From: Tabrizicola sp.
GTDB taxonomy: Bacteria > Pseudomonadota > Alphaproteobacteria > Rhodobacterales > Rhodobacteraceae
Direction of reading: 5' to 3'
Assembly (NCBI GenBank): GCA_025458105.1
Contig: JALOTD010000064.1
Location: 1 to 52,229, forward strand
DNA: 52,229 nucleotides
The position numbers and the translations under genes were made by a program. This document shows positions 1-9,221 of this stretch, one piece after another (position 1 is the first letter of the stretch; every line of letters begins with the position of its first letter). Below the pieces are notes generated by a model. It worked only from the letters and a program-made list of their open reading frames with translations. It had not been told where the DNA came from and made no database searches.

Positions 1-1046
1 GATCAGCACGGGCTTGGTCAGGTGGTGGTTCGGCAGCATCTCGGCCATGCCCCCGGTCAGGTTCGGGAACTTCTGACCCCACATCTTTTCGCGCACGGCA
101 TCAACGTCGGTCGTCCCCGCCTCGGTCACTGCGTTCACCCACATGTTGAAGCCGATGTAATGGGCTTCCATCGGGTCGTTCGTCACGCGCTTGTCGTCCT
201 TGATGAAGGCCTTCCACGCCTCGATGAACGCGGCGTTTTCCGGAGTGTCGGCCGACATGAAGTAGTTCCAGGCGGCCAGGTGGCCAACGAGGTTCGAGGT
301 GTCGAGGCCCGACAGTTCCTCTTCGCCCACCGAGAAGGCGACGACCGGCAGCGTGTCCGCCGAAACGCCCGCAGCGGCCAGTTCCTTGGGGCCACGACGT
401 CCGAGACGATCTTCGACCAGTCCGAATGGCCGAACGGGGTGTAGTTGACGAAGATGTCTTCCTTCGGGATCCCCTTGGAGATCAGGTAGGCCTCCAGGAT
501 GTTGTTCGTGGTGCGCGGGTAGACATAGTCGGTCCCCAGCAGCGCGAACTTCTGCACGCCAAGCTCGTTCAGGTAATAGTCGACCGCCGGGATCGCCTGC
601 TGGTTCGGCGCCGCGCCGGTGTAGAACACGTTCTTCGACGATTCCTCGCCTTCGTACTGGACCGGGTAGAACAGAAGGCCGTTCAGTTCCTCGATCACCG
701 GCAGCACGGATTTTCGGCTGACAGAGGTCCAGCAGCCGAACATCACGTCGACGTTCGACACGGTCAGAAGCTCGCGCGCCTTTTCGGCAAACAGCGGCCA
801 GTCGGACGCGGGGTCCACGACCACGGCTTCCAGCTGCTTGCCCAGAAGCCCGCCCTTGGCGTTCTGCTGTTCGATCAGCATCAGCATTGTATCTTTCAGC
901 GTGGTTTCCGAAATCGCCATCGTGCCCGACAGCGAGTGCAGGACGCCCACCTTGATCGTTTCGGCCTGCGCGAAGGCCACCTTCGGCAGCGACAACGCGG
1001 CAGCTGCGGCAGCGCTGGACAATAGCGTGCGGCGCGTGAGTTTCAT
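1..1046 (-). pseudogene. urtA: Urea ABC transporter substrate-binding protein UrtA, 3' end off window, internally deleted and frameshifted
   Basis: Periplasmic urea-binding protein of the UrtABCDE importer. The start at 1046 follows AGGGGA and gives [11 protein letters not shown], a twin-arginine-like signal peptide ending near AFAQA. The N-terminal half ([40 protein letters not shown]) is typical UrtA and runs to [12 protein letters not shown] at about position 395. The typical sequence then resumes in a different frame as [35 protein letters not shown] and DPMEAHYIGFNMW, down to position 1. Family members have about 25 more residues (including a STINGDAN-type block) between these parts, so the junction near 386-396 lacks roughly 75 bases and changes frame. 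The C-terminal end lies outside the window. It could be a real pseudogene or an assembly deletion. The family call is firm; the cause of the break is inference. Confidence 0.85.
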
Positions 1047-1334
1047 GTCGTGATCCCCTGTTCCTCTGCCGCCTCTGGCCCTTCCTTTCCGCGGAAGACG
1101 GCCCATATTCGGACGGCAACCCTGGTTGCACCCGTGCGGTGGTGACGTCCGCCAAGACCAGTCGCCACCGCACACCCCGGCCCCGCATGGGCCGTGTGAG
1201 TGAAGGAAAGGGCAGGGTTCCCCCAACGGCAATCAGGACTGCCCGTTTGCTGGGCATTTGGTCGTCAGTGCCAGATTAATGGGCGAAATTCTGCGCTGCA
1301 GCACAATCCTTGGGCGGTTCGGACGCTGGTGGCG

Positions 1335-1679
1335 CTATGCCTCGCCCGTCCAGTGGGCTGATTCCAGTCCTCTCCAGCCTGCAGGCAAGGGCGGTGGTGG
1401 GCTGTCGTCCTGCCAGAACTCCAGCCGAATGTGATCGGGCAGGTCCGGCGTGGCAGCGCTGGCCATTAGGGTCCAGCGCATCCGGAAACCGTCTTCCAGA
1501 AGCCCCTCGGCATAGAAGGCGATTTCCTCGGCCTCCAGCGCTTCGGACGGGGTCGGGTCCCAGCCGCCTGCTCCACCCCAGAAGACCAGCCCTTCAATCT
1601 CGCGGTTTCGGCTGGCGTGTCGGGCGAGCGGGGCAAGGAAGGCCTCGATCGGCGTCGGCTCGGGTTTGCGCTTGGTCAA
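1335..1679 (-). CDS. Small conserved-looking hypothetical protein (114 aa)
   Basis: The start is set by a strong AGGAGG six bases before a TTG codon at 1679, giving LTKRKPEPTPIEAFLAPLARH. An upstream in-frame ATG at 1730 has no ribosome binding site. The protein is soluble, with no signal peptide or membrane segment. It is rich in acidic and aromatic residues (VFWGGAGGWDPTPSEALEAEE) and carries a short proline run (DDSPPPPLPAGW) near the C-terminus. I do not recognise a domain. Codon use is normal for the window. It is divergent from the OsmC-like gene; the two starts are about 65 bases apart. The ORF on the opposite strand covering the same bases is judged a shadow, because this strand has the better ribosome binding site and a more natural residue composition. 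Confidence 0.6.
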   Translation of the reverse strand: MTKRKPEPTPIEAFLAPLARHASRNREIEGLVFWGGAGGWDPTPSEALEAEEIAFYAEGLLEDGFRMRWTLMASAATPDLPDHIRLEFWQDDSPPPPLPAGWRGLESAHWTGEA

Positions 1680-1744
1680 GGCGGGCCTCCTGTGGCTGGG
1701 GCATAGTCCCAGGGTCGGCAAAGCTGTCAATGCAGGAGAAGCGG

Positions 1745-2143
1745 ATGCGATACGAAGTCAACGCGCGGCGCTTGGGTGCAACGGGAAGCCTGGCAATCGC
1801 GCATGGGGCTGAGGTGACGCTCGGGACGGACCTGGCCGGTGATCCTCGGGCGATGAACCCGGTAGAGCTTTTGCTGTCGGCCCTGGCCGCCTGCATGATA
1901 AAGGGCGCGGAACGGGCAACGCCTGTGCTGAAGTTCGCGCTGAACGGGATGCATATTACGCTCGAGGCAGATCGCCAGGACAGCCCGCCCAAACTGATTG
2001 CCATCCGCTACAAGATCACGATGGAAACACCGGAAAGCGACAGCCGGTTGGACCTGTTGCACCGCAACATCTTGAAATACGGCACCATTTCCAACACCCT
2101 TTCCGCTGCTGTCCCTTTGACCGGGACCATCGGCCGACTCTGA
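1745..2143 (+). CDS. OsmC/Ohr-family protein
   Basis: 132-residue protein of the OsmC/Ohr superfamily, whose members are thiol peroxidases for organic hydroperoxides or relatives of unknown substrate. The start follows AGGAG at a good distance. The central block MNPVELLLSALAACMIKGAERA (residues 37-58) is the family helix with the first reactive cysteine at C50. The C-terminal stretch LLHRNILKYGTISNTLSAAVPLTGTI matches the end of the family, but the position where OsmC/Ohr proteins usually carry the second cysteine (CP.SNTL-like) here reads GTISNTL. A two-cysteine peroxidase mechanism is therefore doubtful, and it may belong to the YhfA-like branch. It converges on holA, with a double hairpin between the two stops. 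Confidence 0.8.
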   Translation: MRYEVNARRLGATGSLAIAHGAEVTLGTDLAGDPRAMNPVELLLSALAACMIKGAERATPVLKFALNGMHITLEADRQDSPPKLIAIRYKITMETPESDSRLDLLHRNILKYGTISNTLSAAVPLTGTIGRL

Positions 2144-2147
2144 AGCG

Positions 2148-2192
2148 CCGGAGTTTTCGAAAACTCCGGTCCGATTTCTTTGAAGAAATCGG
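2148..2192. terminator. Double-hairpin intergenic element between convergent OsmC-like gene and holA
   Basis: A perfect 22-base palindrome at 2148-2169 (CCGGAG, TTTTCGAAAA, CTCCGG) is followed at 2171-2192 by a second hairpin with arms CCGATTTCTT and AAGAAATCGG. Both sit between two convergent stop codons, so bidirectional termination is likely. Related copies lie at 23890-23956 and 40525-40568, which makes it a member of a repeat family. Confidence 0.75.
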
Positions 2193-2195
2193 CTC

Positions 2196-3122
2196 CTACC
2201 GCCGGGTCATCGCGATCCGGATCAGCGCGCGTTCCATCAGGGCCATGCCGGGCGCCTTGCTGGCCGACCGCAGAGTGAGGTCGGTTTCTACCAACACGGC
2301 GATGGCCTGTTCCAAGGCACGCACGCCCCATTGCCCGGCCTGTCGACCCATCGCGTCCTTCTGCTTGAAGTTCACCCGTGCTTTCTGGATGCCCACGCCC
2401 GGACCGGCCGGATCTGTCGCGGCGGCGTGCAGGATGCGGAAGTGGCGCAGGGCGGCGATGCAGATGGTAACGGGCAGGACGCCCTGCCCCTCCAGCCGCC
2501 GGAACAGCGGGCCGATGGCGGCGCTCCGCGCCTCGGCCACCGCATCGATCAGGTCGTCGACCTCGGCCTCGATGGTGGCGGGGGCCATGGCGGCCACATC
2601 GGCGGGGGTCAGGGGCGAGGGGTCGCCGTATTTATAGAGCGCGATCTTTTCCAGCGTCTGGCGGAAATCACCGGGGTCGAGCGCCCGGGCCAGGGTGTTC
2701 AGGTCCGTCATCGCCTCGCGGTCGATGTCGCGCAGGCCCGCCTTCTTCAGCGCCTCCTCGATCTCCTCGCGGCTGGGCGGGTCGTCGTAAAGGCCAATGC
2801 AGACGGCGTTTGGGTGCTTTTCGAACAGGGTCTTCAGCGCGGACTTGCCCGTCAGGTTGCCGGCGGTGACGACGATCATTGCATCGCCGGGGCGCCATTC
2901 GGCCAGGGCAGTGGCGACCTGTTCAGCCAGCGTGTCGGTCGCGTCCTCGACAAAGGCCACTCGGGGGCCGGGGAAGAAGCCCACGGCCTTGATCGCGTCC
3001 AGCAGGAGGCTGGCATCCTTGCGCAGATCGGCGCCGGACATGCGGGTCAGGCGCATTTCGCCCTCACCATTCGGGCCGATAAGGGCGGCGATGGCCTCTT
3101 GGCGTTTCAAAGCCACGCGCAT
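2196..3122 (-). CDS. holA: DNA polymerase III subunit delta, N-terminus missing
   Basis: HolA opens the beta clamp within the gamma-complex clamp loader. The residues from MRVALKRQEAIAALIGPNG to the end (ALIRIAMTRR) are typical of alphaproteobacterial delta subunits and form a helical C-terminal collar domain. The first in-frame ATG is at 3122, but homology clearly continues upstream in the same frame as AGLLIFGQDAM (to about 3155). There it meets the end of lptE with no start codon, whereas the family normally has about 15-20 residues before that block. The gene thus appears joined to lptE by a deletion that removed its start. HolA is essential in bacteria, so this points to a sequence or assembly gap. 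It should form an operon with leuS and lptE. Confidence 0.85.
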   Translation of the reverse strand: MRVALKRQEAIAALIGPNGEGEMRLTRMSGADLRKDASLLLDAIKAVGFFPGPRVAFVEDATDTLAEQVATALAEWRPGDAMIVVTAGNLTGKSALKTLFEKHPNAVCIGLYDDPPSREEIEEALKKAGLRDIDREAMTDLNTLARALDPGDFRQTLEKIALYKYGDPSPLTPADVAAMAPATIEAEVDDLIDAVAEARSAAIGPLFRRLEGQGVLPVTICIAALRHFRILHAAATDPAGPGVGIQKARVNFKQKDAMGRQAGQWGVRALEQAIAVLVETDLTLRSASKAPGMALMERALIRIAMTRR

Positions 3123-3139
3123 GGCGTCCTGCCCGAAGA

Positions 3140-3589
3140 TCAGAAGCCCCGCGCGGGATCGGCCAGAATGCGCATCAGGCGGTAGGCCGCGTCCTCCTCG
3201 GCCGCAAGTCCTGCGACAGTCGACCCGGTGGCGGAATAGGCGGTAAAGCTCTGTACACGGCCCCCGGTCAGCCGCACGCCCGTGGCTGCGTCAGACAGGC
3301 TAAAGTCGATCACGCCCTTCAGGTTGAAGCGGGTTATCTCGTTCTCGGTCGTGATCCCGACGCCCACAGCCTGCGTGGTAATGCTGTAGGACAGGATATA
3401 GACGGGGTCCTTGCTGCGCCCCAACCGCTCTTCCAGCCGCTCGACCAGATCGAATCCGTTCTTGTCGGTCGGGTCGGCGGCACGGACCTGGCCGAGAAGC
3501 CTGGTTGCTGCCCCTCCAGGTGCAAAGGCTGGTGAAAATCCGCAGGCCGCCAGCGAGAGCGGCGCCAGCATGACCAGACGTCGGGACAA
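3140..3589 (-). CDS. lptE: LPS-assembly lipoprotein LptE, C-terminus apparently truncated
   Basis: LptE is the outer-membrane lipoprotein partner of LptD in lipopolysaccharide export. The best start is TTG at 3589, giving LSRRLVMLAPLSLAACGFSP with a lipobox LAAC. A longer ORF upstream only translates an intergenic repeat into proline/glycine-rich sequence. The body (LVERLEERLGRSKDPVYILSYSITTQ, FTAYSATGSTVAGLAAEEDA) is typical of rhodobacteral LptE. Family members continue after RLMRILAD with roughly 15 further residues; here the protein ends at once as RILADPARGF, where the sequence becomes that of holA. One deletion near 3150-3162 explains both truncations. The ribosome binding site GAGGGG lies at the edge of the repeat element. 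Confidence 0.75.
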   Translation of the reverse strand: MSRRLVMLAPLSLAACGFSPAFAPGGAATRLLGQVRAADPTDKNGFDLVERLEERLGRSKDPVYILSYSITTQAVGVGITTENEITRFNLKGVIDFSLSDAATGVRLTGGRVQSFTAYSATGSTVAGLAAEEDAAYRLMRILADPARGF

Positions 3590-3593
3590 TATC

Positions 3594-3716
3594 CCCTCAC
3601 CCCGGCCCTCTCCCCCAGGGGGAGAGGGAGTGGCCCTTGGGGATGCCTTGCCCTTGATGACAGGCGCAACAGGTTCCCTCTCCCCCTGGGGGAGAGGGCT
3701 AGGGTGAGGGGGAGGA
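3594..3716. repeat. Paired palindromic (REP/BIME-like) element between leuS and lptE
   Basis: Two inverted copies of a GC-rich hairpin, each with arms CCCTCTCCCCC and GGGGGAGAGGG, lie at about 3608-3632 and 3679-3703. They are flanked by outward arms of the type CCCTCACCC and GGGTGAGGG. The spacer between them is about 45 bases. The arrangement is the usual doublet of bacterial extragenic palindromes. A single related unit lies at 15125-15168. Read as protein it gives an artefactual PSPLPQGER-like N-terminus for lptE. Confidence 0.8.
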
Positions 3717-3719
3717 CAG

Positions 3720-6347
3720 TCAGACGACGACATTGATGATGCGGCCTGGGACGACGATGATCTTCTTCACCGGCTGCCCGGCTAGGAACTTGATCACATC
3801 CTCATCTTTGAGCGCCAGCTTTTCAACCTCTGCCACGGGCATATCCTTCGGCACGCTGATTTCCGCCCGCCGCTTGCCGTTGATCTGGATCGGCAGGATC
3901 ACGGTGTCGTCGACCAAAAGCGCCGGATCTGCCTTTGGCCAGGGGGCCTGCGCGCAGAGGCCCGCACCGCCCTGATAGGTCCAGATCGATTCCGCGATAT
4001 GCGGGGTCATGGGCGACATCAGTTTTGCCAGCGTGCGGATCGCCTCTTTCATCGTTGCGGTCGAGGCGTTGGCCTTGGCGATAGTGTTGGTGAACCCGTA
4101 GAGGGTGGCGATGGCCTTGTTGAAGGCAAAGCCCTCAATGCCCTTGGTCACCTCGTCGATGGCTTTCGCCGTGGCTTTGGCCAGATCGGCGTCGCCCTCG
4201 CCCTTGTGATCCGCCGGCATCTCGCCGATGCGAGAGCACAAGGCCCAGACGCGCGACAGATGCTTGAACGCGGCCTCGGCCCCGGCGCTGGTCCATTCCA
4301 CGTCGCGTTCGGGCGGGCTGTCCGACATCACGAACCACCGCGCGGTGTCGGCCCCGTAGGCCGCAATGATGTTCATCGGGTCGACGACGTTCTTCTTCGA
4401 CTTTGACATCTTGGCCGAGGGGATGACCTCGACCAATAGCCCCTCATCGGCCAACGCGCGGATGAAGGCGTCGACGTCGTCGATCATGTCTAAGGGCGGC
4501 GGCTCGTTGCCGCGCACGACGATCCGGCGGTCGGCCACGTTGAAGATCGTGACATCCTCGGGCAGGTGATAGACCGGGCGACCCTGGTCGTCGCGGGTCA
4601 TGTAGATCTCGTGCGTGACCATCCCTTGGGTGAAGAGCGCGTTGAACGGCTCGATCGCCTTTGGCGGCAGGTGGCCGGTCTTCTGCATCGCGCGGGCGAA
4701 GAAGCGGGAATAGAGCAGATGCAGGATCGCATGCTCGATCCCGCCGATATACTGGTCGACGTTCATCCAGTAGGCGGCGTCTTCCATCACCGTCGGCGTC
4801 GTCGCGCGGGGTGCAGTGAACCGGGCAAAATACCAGGACGAATCGACGAAGGTATCCATCGTGTCCGTCTCACGACGGGCCTTGGCGCCGCATTTCGGGC
4901 AGGTGCAGTCGCGCCAGGTGGGGTGGCGGTCCAGCGGGTTGCCGGGGACGTCGAAAGTGACGTCATAGGGCAGCTCGATCGGCAGGTTTTCCTTCTTCTC
5001 GGCCACCACGCCACAGGTCGGGCAATGAATGACCGGGATCGGGCAACCCCAATAGCGCTGGCGGCTGACGCCCCAGTCGCGCAGGCGATACTTTGTCACG
5101 CCCTTGCCGTAGCCGTTGGCTTCTGCATGGGCGATGGCGGTGGCGACACCCTCGTCCCCCGTCTGCACCTTCTCCCCCGCGAAGCCCCGAATATAATGGA
5201 CCTTTTCCGACTTCAACGGCACGAAGGCCTCAGCCAGCGCGGCATCCAAGCCGTCGGCGGTGAAGACCGGCTTGATCGGCAGCCCGTACTTGGTGGCAAA
5301 GTCGAAGTCGCGCTGGTCATGCGCCGGGCAGCCGAAGATCGCCCCGGTGCCGTAGTCCATCAGGATGAAGTTCGCGATCCAGACCGGGAGCTCCCAAGCC
5401 GGATCAAGCGGATGCTTCACGCGGATGCCGGTGTCATAGCCGATCTTCTCGGCCGTCTCGATTTCCTCGGCTGACGTGCCGCCCTTGCGGCACAGCGCCA
5501 CGAACTCCGCCACCTTGGGGTCACCCTCCAGCGCCTTCGCCAGCGGGTGATCCGAGGAGATCGCCGCAAACGACGCACCCATCAACGTGTCGGGGCGGGT
5601 CGTGTAGACCTCCAGCTTTTCAAAGCCAGCCGGAGCCCCGACCGTATCAAACGCAAATTGCAACCCGCGCGACTTGCCGATCCAGTTGGCCTGCATCAGG
5701 CGCACCTTCTCGGGCCAGTTGGTCAGGCCGTCCAGCGCGCTGAGCAGCTCTTCCGAATAGTCCGAAATCTTGAAGAACCATTGCGTCAGCTCACGCCGCT
5801 CTACCGCAGCCCCAGACCGCCAGCCCTTGCCGTCGATCACCTGCTCGTTCGCGAGCACCGTCATGTCGACCGGGTCCCAGTTGACCACGGCGGCCTTCCG
5901 GTAGACTAGGCCCGCCTCCATCATGTCGATGAACATCGCCTGCTGCTGGCCGTAATACTCCGGGTCGCAGGTGGCGAGTTCGCGCGACCAGTCGATCGAC
6001 AGCCCCAAGGGCTTCATCTGCGCCTTCATGTCGGCGATGTTGCCGTAGGTCCAATCCTTCGGATGCCCGCCCCGCTCCATCGCCGCGTTCTCGGCCGGCA
6101 TGCCGAAAGCGTCCCAGCCCATCGGGTGCAACACGCTGAACCCGCAGGACGATTTGTACCGCGCCACCACGTCGCCCATCGTGTAGTTGCGCACGTGCCC
6201 CATATGGATGCGCCCCGACGGGTAGGGGAACATCTCCAGCACATAATACTTGGGTTTCGAAGGTTCGCGCCGCGCGGTGAAGGCCCCCGCCTTGTCCCAG
6301 GCGTCCTGCCATTTGGGTTCGATCACTGCGGGGTCATAGCGCGACAT
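3720..6347 (-). CDS. leuS: Leucyl-tRNA synthetase
   Basis: 875 residues, the full length for bacterial LeuRS, which charges tRNA-Leu in the cytoplasm. Class I signatures are present: HMGH at residues 48-51 and KMSKS at about 646-650. The CP1 editing domain is recognisable from [14 protein letters not shown] through [13 protein letters not shown], which includes the conserved aspartate of the editing pocket. A zinc-ribbon-like CPTCG ... CPKCG region follows. The tryptophan-rich [10 protein letters not shown] block and the VDSSWYFAR segment are typical. It is the first well-formed gene of the leuS-lptE-holA order seen in rhodobacteral genomes. No anomaly was seen. Confidence 0.98.
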   Translation of the reverse strand: MSRYDPAVIEPKWQDAWDKAGAFTARREPSKPKYYVLEMFPYPSGRIHMGHVRNYTMGDVVARYKSSCGFSVLHPMGWDAFGMPAENAAMERGGHPKDWTYGNIADMKAQMKPLGLSIDWSRELATCDPEYYGQQQAMFIDMMEAGLVYRKAAVVNWDPVDMTVLANEQVIDGKGWRSGAAVERRELTQWFFKISDYSEELLSALDGLTNWPEKVRLMQANWIGKSRGLQFAFDTVGAPAGFEKLEVYTTRPDTLMGASFAAISSDHPLAKALEGDPKVAEFVALCRKGGTSAEEIETAEKIGYDTGIRVKHPLDPAWELPVWIANFILMDYGTGAIFGCPAHDQRDFDFATKYGLPIKPVFTADGLDAALAEAFVPLKSEKVHYIRGFAGEKVQTGDEGVATAIAHAEANGYGKGVTKYRLRDWGVSRQRYWGCPIPVIHCPTCGVVAEKKENLPIELPYDVTFDVPGNPLDRHPTWRDCTCPKCGAKARRETDTMDTFVDSSWYFARFTAPRATTPTVMEDAAYWMNVDQYIGGIEHAILHLLYSRFFARAMQKTGHLPPKAIEPFNALFTQGMVTHEIYMTRDDQGRPVYHLPEDVTIFNVADRRIVVRGNEPPPLDMIDDVDAFIRALADEGLLVEVIPSAKMSKSKKNVVDPMNIIAAYGADTARWFVMSDSPPERDVEWTSAGAEAAFKHLSRVWALCSRIGEMPADHKGEGDADLAKATAKAIDEVTKGIEGFAFNKAIATLYGFTNTIAKANASTATMKEAIRTLAKLMSPMTPHIAESIWTYQGGAGLCAQAPWPKADPALLVDDTVILPIQINGKRRAEISVPKDMPVAEVEKLALKDEDVIKFLAGQPVKKIIVVPGRIINVVV

Positions 6348-6436
6348 CGGGGGGCCTCATTGAACAGTCCGCGCGGAATTACACCTGCGACCGGGAAAAG
6401 GTCCACCCCTTCCCGGCAACGGCTTTCATACTGGCG

Positions 6437-6470
6437 CAAATATCCCGGGGGTGCGGGGGCTGGCCCCCGC
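6437..6470. repeat. CAAATATCCC hairpin repeat, copy 1
   Basis: The motif CAAATATCCC (6437-6446) is followed by a G-run and a hairpin with arms GCGGGGG and CCCCCGC (6453-6470). It lies between the end of the DUF3576 gene and leuS. The same motif-plus-hairpin occurs at 39490-39531, so this is an intergenic repeat and possible terminator. Confidence 0.7.
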
Positions 6471-6477
6471 CGCTTGG

Positions 6478-7005
6478 TTAAAGATTGCTGTCGCGCACCC
6501 GCAACTGCCGCGCCCGGGTCAGGATCGCATCCTCGACCGCCCGCACGGTTTCCGGTGCGACCGATCCGCCGCCCTGGCCCTGCAGCGCAACCTTCAGGCT
6601 GCGCGCATCCAGTGCGGGGTCCTGCACATAGATCGTCGCACGATAAGCCCGGCCGCCGCCTGGAGGCCGCCCATACCCAGTCACGATCACACCCGTGAAC
6701 GGATCGACCGATTCGATGGGCAGGAAATTGAGCACCTCAAGCGAGGCCTGCCAGATGTACTTGTTGACTTCGACCGTCGTATTCGGGTCGTCGGCGTTCG
6801 AGAACAGATCCCAGATGGTCGAGCCCTGCTCTTCGTCGTCGGCCGCCAAAGCTGCGCGCTGGGCATCTGCGCGCTCCTTGCGCGCCAGGTCCTCTTCCGA
6901 CGGGATCGAGGGACCGCGGTTGAACAGACCGCCACCGCCACATCCTGCCAGAATAAGGGCAAGCCCCGTCGCCAGCGCCACCTTTGCAAGTTGATGCACG
7001 ATCAT
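6478..7005 (-). CDS. DUF3576-family lipoprotein
   Basis: Envelope lipoprotein of unknown function. The chosen start, MIVHQLAKVALATG at 7005, has AAGGGTGG upstream; an alternative ATG at 7020 adds five residues. A signal peptide ends in the lipobox LAGC followed by a glycine run (CGGGGLFNRGPS). An acidic linker (ARKERADAQRAALAADDEEQGST) precedes the conserved domain, which carries WDLFSNADDPNTTVEVNKYIWQASLEVL and a C-terminal YRATIYVQDPALDARSLKVALQ segment. This is the DUF3576 pattern, usually found upstream of leuS in this order, as here. The protein ends at 6478. Function is unknown; outer-membrane location is inferred from the lipobox. Confidence 0.8.
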   Translation of the reverse strand: MIVHQLAKVALATGLALILAGCGGGGLFNRGPSIPSEEDLARKERADAQRAALAADDEEQGSTIWDLFSNADDPNTTVEVNKYIWQASLEVLNFLPIESVDPFTGVIVTGYGRPPGGGRAYRATIYVQDPALDARSLKVALQGQGGGSVAPETVRAVEDAILTRARQLRVRDSNL

Positions 7006-7271
7006 CCGGCCACCCTTCATTCCCGTGTCCTGCTCTCTAGCTTAGGGGCCGGGGCCTGCCAAGGCCTTTCGCGCCGCGCACCCCCCCGAGAGCCGCCATG
7101 CAGCGGTTTGCGGCGGGCTTTCCTGACCTGTGGCATAGCTGCACCAACTTCCCGGCGTTTTCCGGATGTGTTTTGCTCTTCATTGCATTTCGGGGCGTGG
7201 CGGATGAAATACCGTCCATTCCCCCTGCGGATTCCCCTGCGGCGGGCTTACCTTGAAGAAAGAGGGAAAAC

Positions 7272-8133
7272 ATGAAAAACAGGCTTCGCTGCCGCTGAAG
7301 TGACCCTGTCGGGCGACGCCCGCATGGGTATCATCAACAACTTTGGCGACGACGACACCGGCTTCACCAGCCGTGCCCGCGTCAAGTTCACCCTGTCGGG
7401 CGAAACCGACACCGGCCTGTCCTTCGGCGCTTCGTTCCGCGCTGACAACGCTGGCGGCGCCTCCTCGGGCGATGCTGGCGAAGTGTTCATCTCGGGCGCG
7501 TTCGGCAAGCTGACCATGGGCGACATCGATGGCGCTGCTCAGCAAGCCGTTGGCCACGTTGACGGCGTCGGCCTGACCGGCCTGTCGGACCTGAACGAAA
7601 CCGTCTACCTGCACAACGTGCTGGACTCGGCTGCAACCGACCCGACCGCTGCCTACGAATACTCGACCGGCGGCTTCACCGGGATCATCTCGATCCAGAA
7701 CCCCGACAACAACGTGCTGCTCGGCGGTGTTGACCTCGACCCGACCGTTGCTCTGGGTCTGAAGTACGCCATGGGCGACTACACCTTCGCTCTCGGCTAC
7801 GAAAACAACAGCGACGTTGATGCGGACCACGTCGTCCTCGGCGTGAACGCGACCTTCGGCGCCGTCACTGTCAAGGCCAACTATGGCCGTCTGAGCGTCG
7901 GCACGACCGATGCTGACCAGTGGCACCTGTCGGCGACCTACACCGCTGATGCGCTCTCCGTCACCGGCTTCTACGGCGACGAGGACGAGTTCGGTGCCCT
8001 GGGCCAGGGCACCAACTACGGTCTGGGCGCGTCCTACGACCTGGGCGGCGGCGCCAAGGTTGTTGGCGGTTACGCCAAGAACGACAACTCGGGCGCCGAC
8101 GCGTTCGACTTCGGTCTGTCGTTCTCGTTCTAA
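7272..8133 (+). pseudogene. Rhodobacter-type porin, copy 1, signal peptide deleted and out of frame
   Basis: The body from VTLSGDARMGIINNFGDDD to the C-terminal FDFGLSFSF is a trimeric general porin of the Rhodobacter type. It is nearly identical over its first 60 residues to the intact porin at 8315. The proper start ATGAAAAAC at 7272 has a good GAGGG ribosome binding site. Eight codons later translation stops, because about 35 bases that encode most of the signal peptide in copy 2 are absent. The sequence jumps from ATGAAAAA to CAGGCTTCGCTGCCGC. As written, the 277-residue barrel has no export signal. Either a deletion has inactivated it or the assembly dropped bases. The final aromatic residue needed for outer-membrane assembly is present. 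Confidence 0.85.
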
Positions 8134-8155
8134 TCCTCCGGGATCAGAAAGATGG

Positions 8156-8178
8156 AAGAGCGGGCATTGCCCGCTCTT
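8156..8178 (+). terminator. Terminator after porin copy 1
   Basis: Hairpin with 10-base arms AAGAGCGGGC and GCCCGCTCTT and a three-base loop, starting 22 bases after the porin stop codon. The T-run is weak (CTGCATTTT). A near-identical hairpin follows porin copy 2. Confidence 0.85.
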
Positions 8179-8314
8179 CTGCATTTTGGGGGACTGACTG
8201 TGCCTAATGGGCGACAGGTTTCGGCAAAATGGGCAGACCCTGGCACTTGGCGTTGCCGCCCGAAGCAGTTAGCGCAATAGTGGACGGCAGAAAATTCTTT
8301 GTTGAGGGACAGCC

Positions 8315-9199
8315 ATGAAACACCTGCTTGTAACCACCACGATCCTCGCTTTGTCGGCAGGCTTCGCTGCCGCTGAAGTGACCCTGTCGGGCGACGCCCG
8401 TATGGGTATCATCAACAACTTTGGCGACGACGACACCGGCTTCACCAGCCGTGCCCGCGTGAAGTTTACCCTGTCGGGCGAAACTGACACCGGCCTGTCC
8501 TTCGGCGCTTCGTTCCGCGCTGACAACGCGAGCGCCGCTTCGGCTGGCAATGCTGGCGAAGTGTTCATTTCCGGCGCTTTCGGCAAGCTGACCATGGGCG
8601 ACATCGACGGCGCTGCTCAGCAAGCCGTCGGCAACGTTGACGGCGTCGGTCTGACCGGCCTTGGCGACCTGAACGAAGCCGTCTACCTGCACAACCTGTT
8701 CGATGAAGGCGCGTTTGGCCTGAACTCCGACCCGACCGCTGCCTACGAATACTCGACCGGCGGCTTCACCGGGATCATCTCGGTGTCGAACCCGGACAAC
8801 CTGGTTGGCGTGGACATCGACCCGACCTTCGCTCTGGGTCTGAAGTACGTGATGGGCGACTACACCTTCGCCCTCGGCTACGAAGACAACAACGACAGCG
8901 ACTCCGACCACGTCATCGTTGGCGTGAACGCCACCTTCGGTGCCTTCACTGTCAAGGCGAACTACGGTCAGGCGACCGTCTTCGGCGTTGACGTCGGCGA
9001 CCAGTGGCATCTGTCGGGCACCTACTCCGCAGACGCTCTGTCCGTGACCGCGTTCGTCGTGAATGAGTTCGACGCCGAGGCCTATGGCCTGGGTGCTTCC
9101 TACGACCTGGGCGGCGGTGCCAAGGTTGTCGGCGGCTATGCTCGCAACGACTCTGCCGACACCGACGCGTTCGACTTCGGTCTGTCGTTCTCGTTCTAA
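8315..9199 (+). CDS. Rhodobacter-type outer-membrane porin, copy 2
   Basis: 294-residue general porin forming water-filled beta-barrel channels for small solutes. It has a classical signal peptide, MKHLLVTTTILALSAGFAAA, cut before E21. The mature barrel begins EVTLSGDARMG and ends FDFGLSFSF with a terminal phenylalanine. Loops are rich in Asp/Asn/Gly (YEDNNDSDSDHVIVG), as expected for exposed loops. It differs from copy 1 mainly in the loops at about residues 125-165 and 225-250, while the barrel strands are nearly identical. It has its own upstream region of about 130 bases and its own terminator, so it is probably transcribed separately at high level. Confidence 0.92.
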   Translation: MKHLLVTTTILALSAGFAAAEVTLSGDARMGIINNFGDDDTGFTSRARVKFTLSGETDTGLSFGASFRADNASAASAGNAGEVFISGAFGKLTMGDIDGAAQQAVGNVDGVGLTGLGDLNEAVYLHNLFDEGAFGLNSDPTAAYEYSTGGFTGIISVSNPDNLVGVDIDPTFALGLKYVMGDYTFALGYEDNNDSDSDHVIVGVNATFGAFTVKANYGQATVFGVDVGDQWHLSGTYSADALSVTAFVVNEFDAEAYGLGASYDLGGGAKVVGGYARNDSADTDAFDFGLSFSF

Positions 9200-9221
9200 T
9201 CCCTCGGGATCAGAAAGATGG

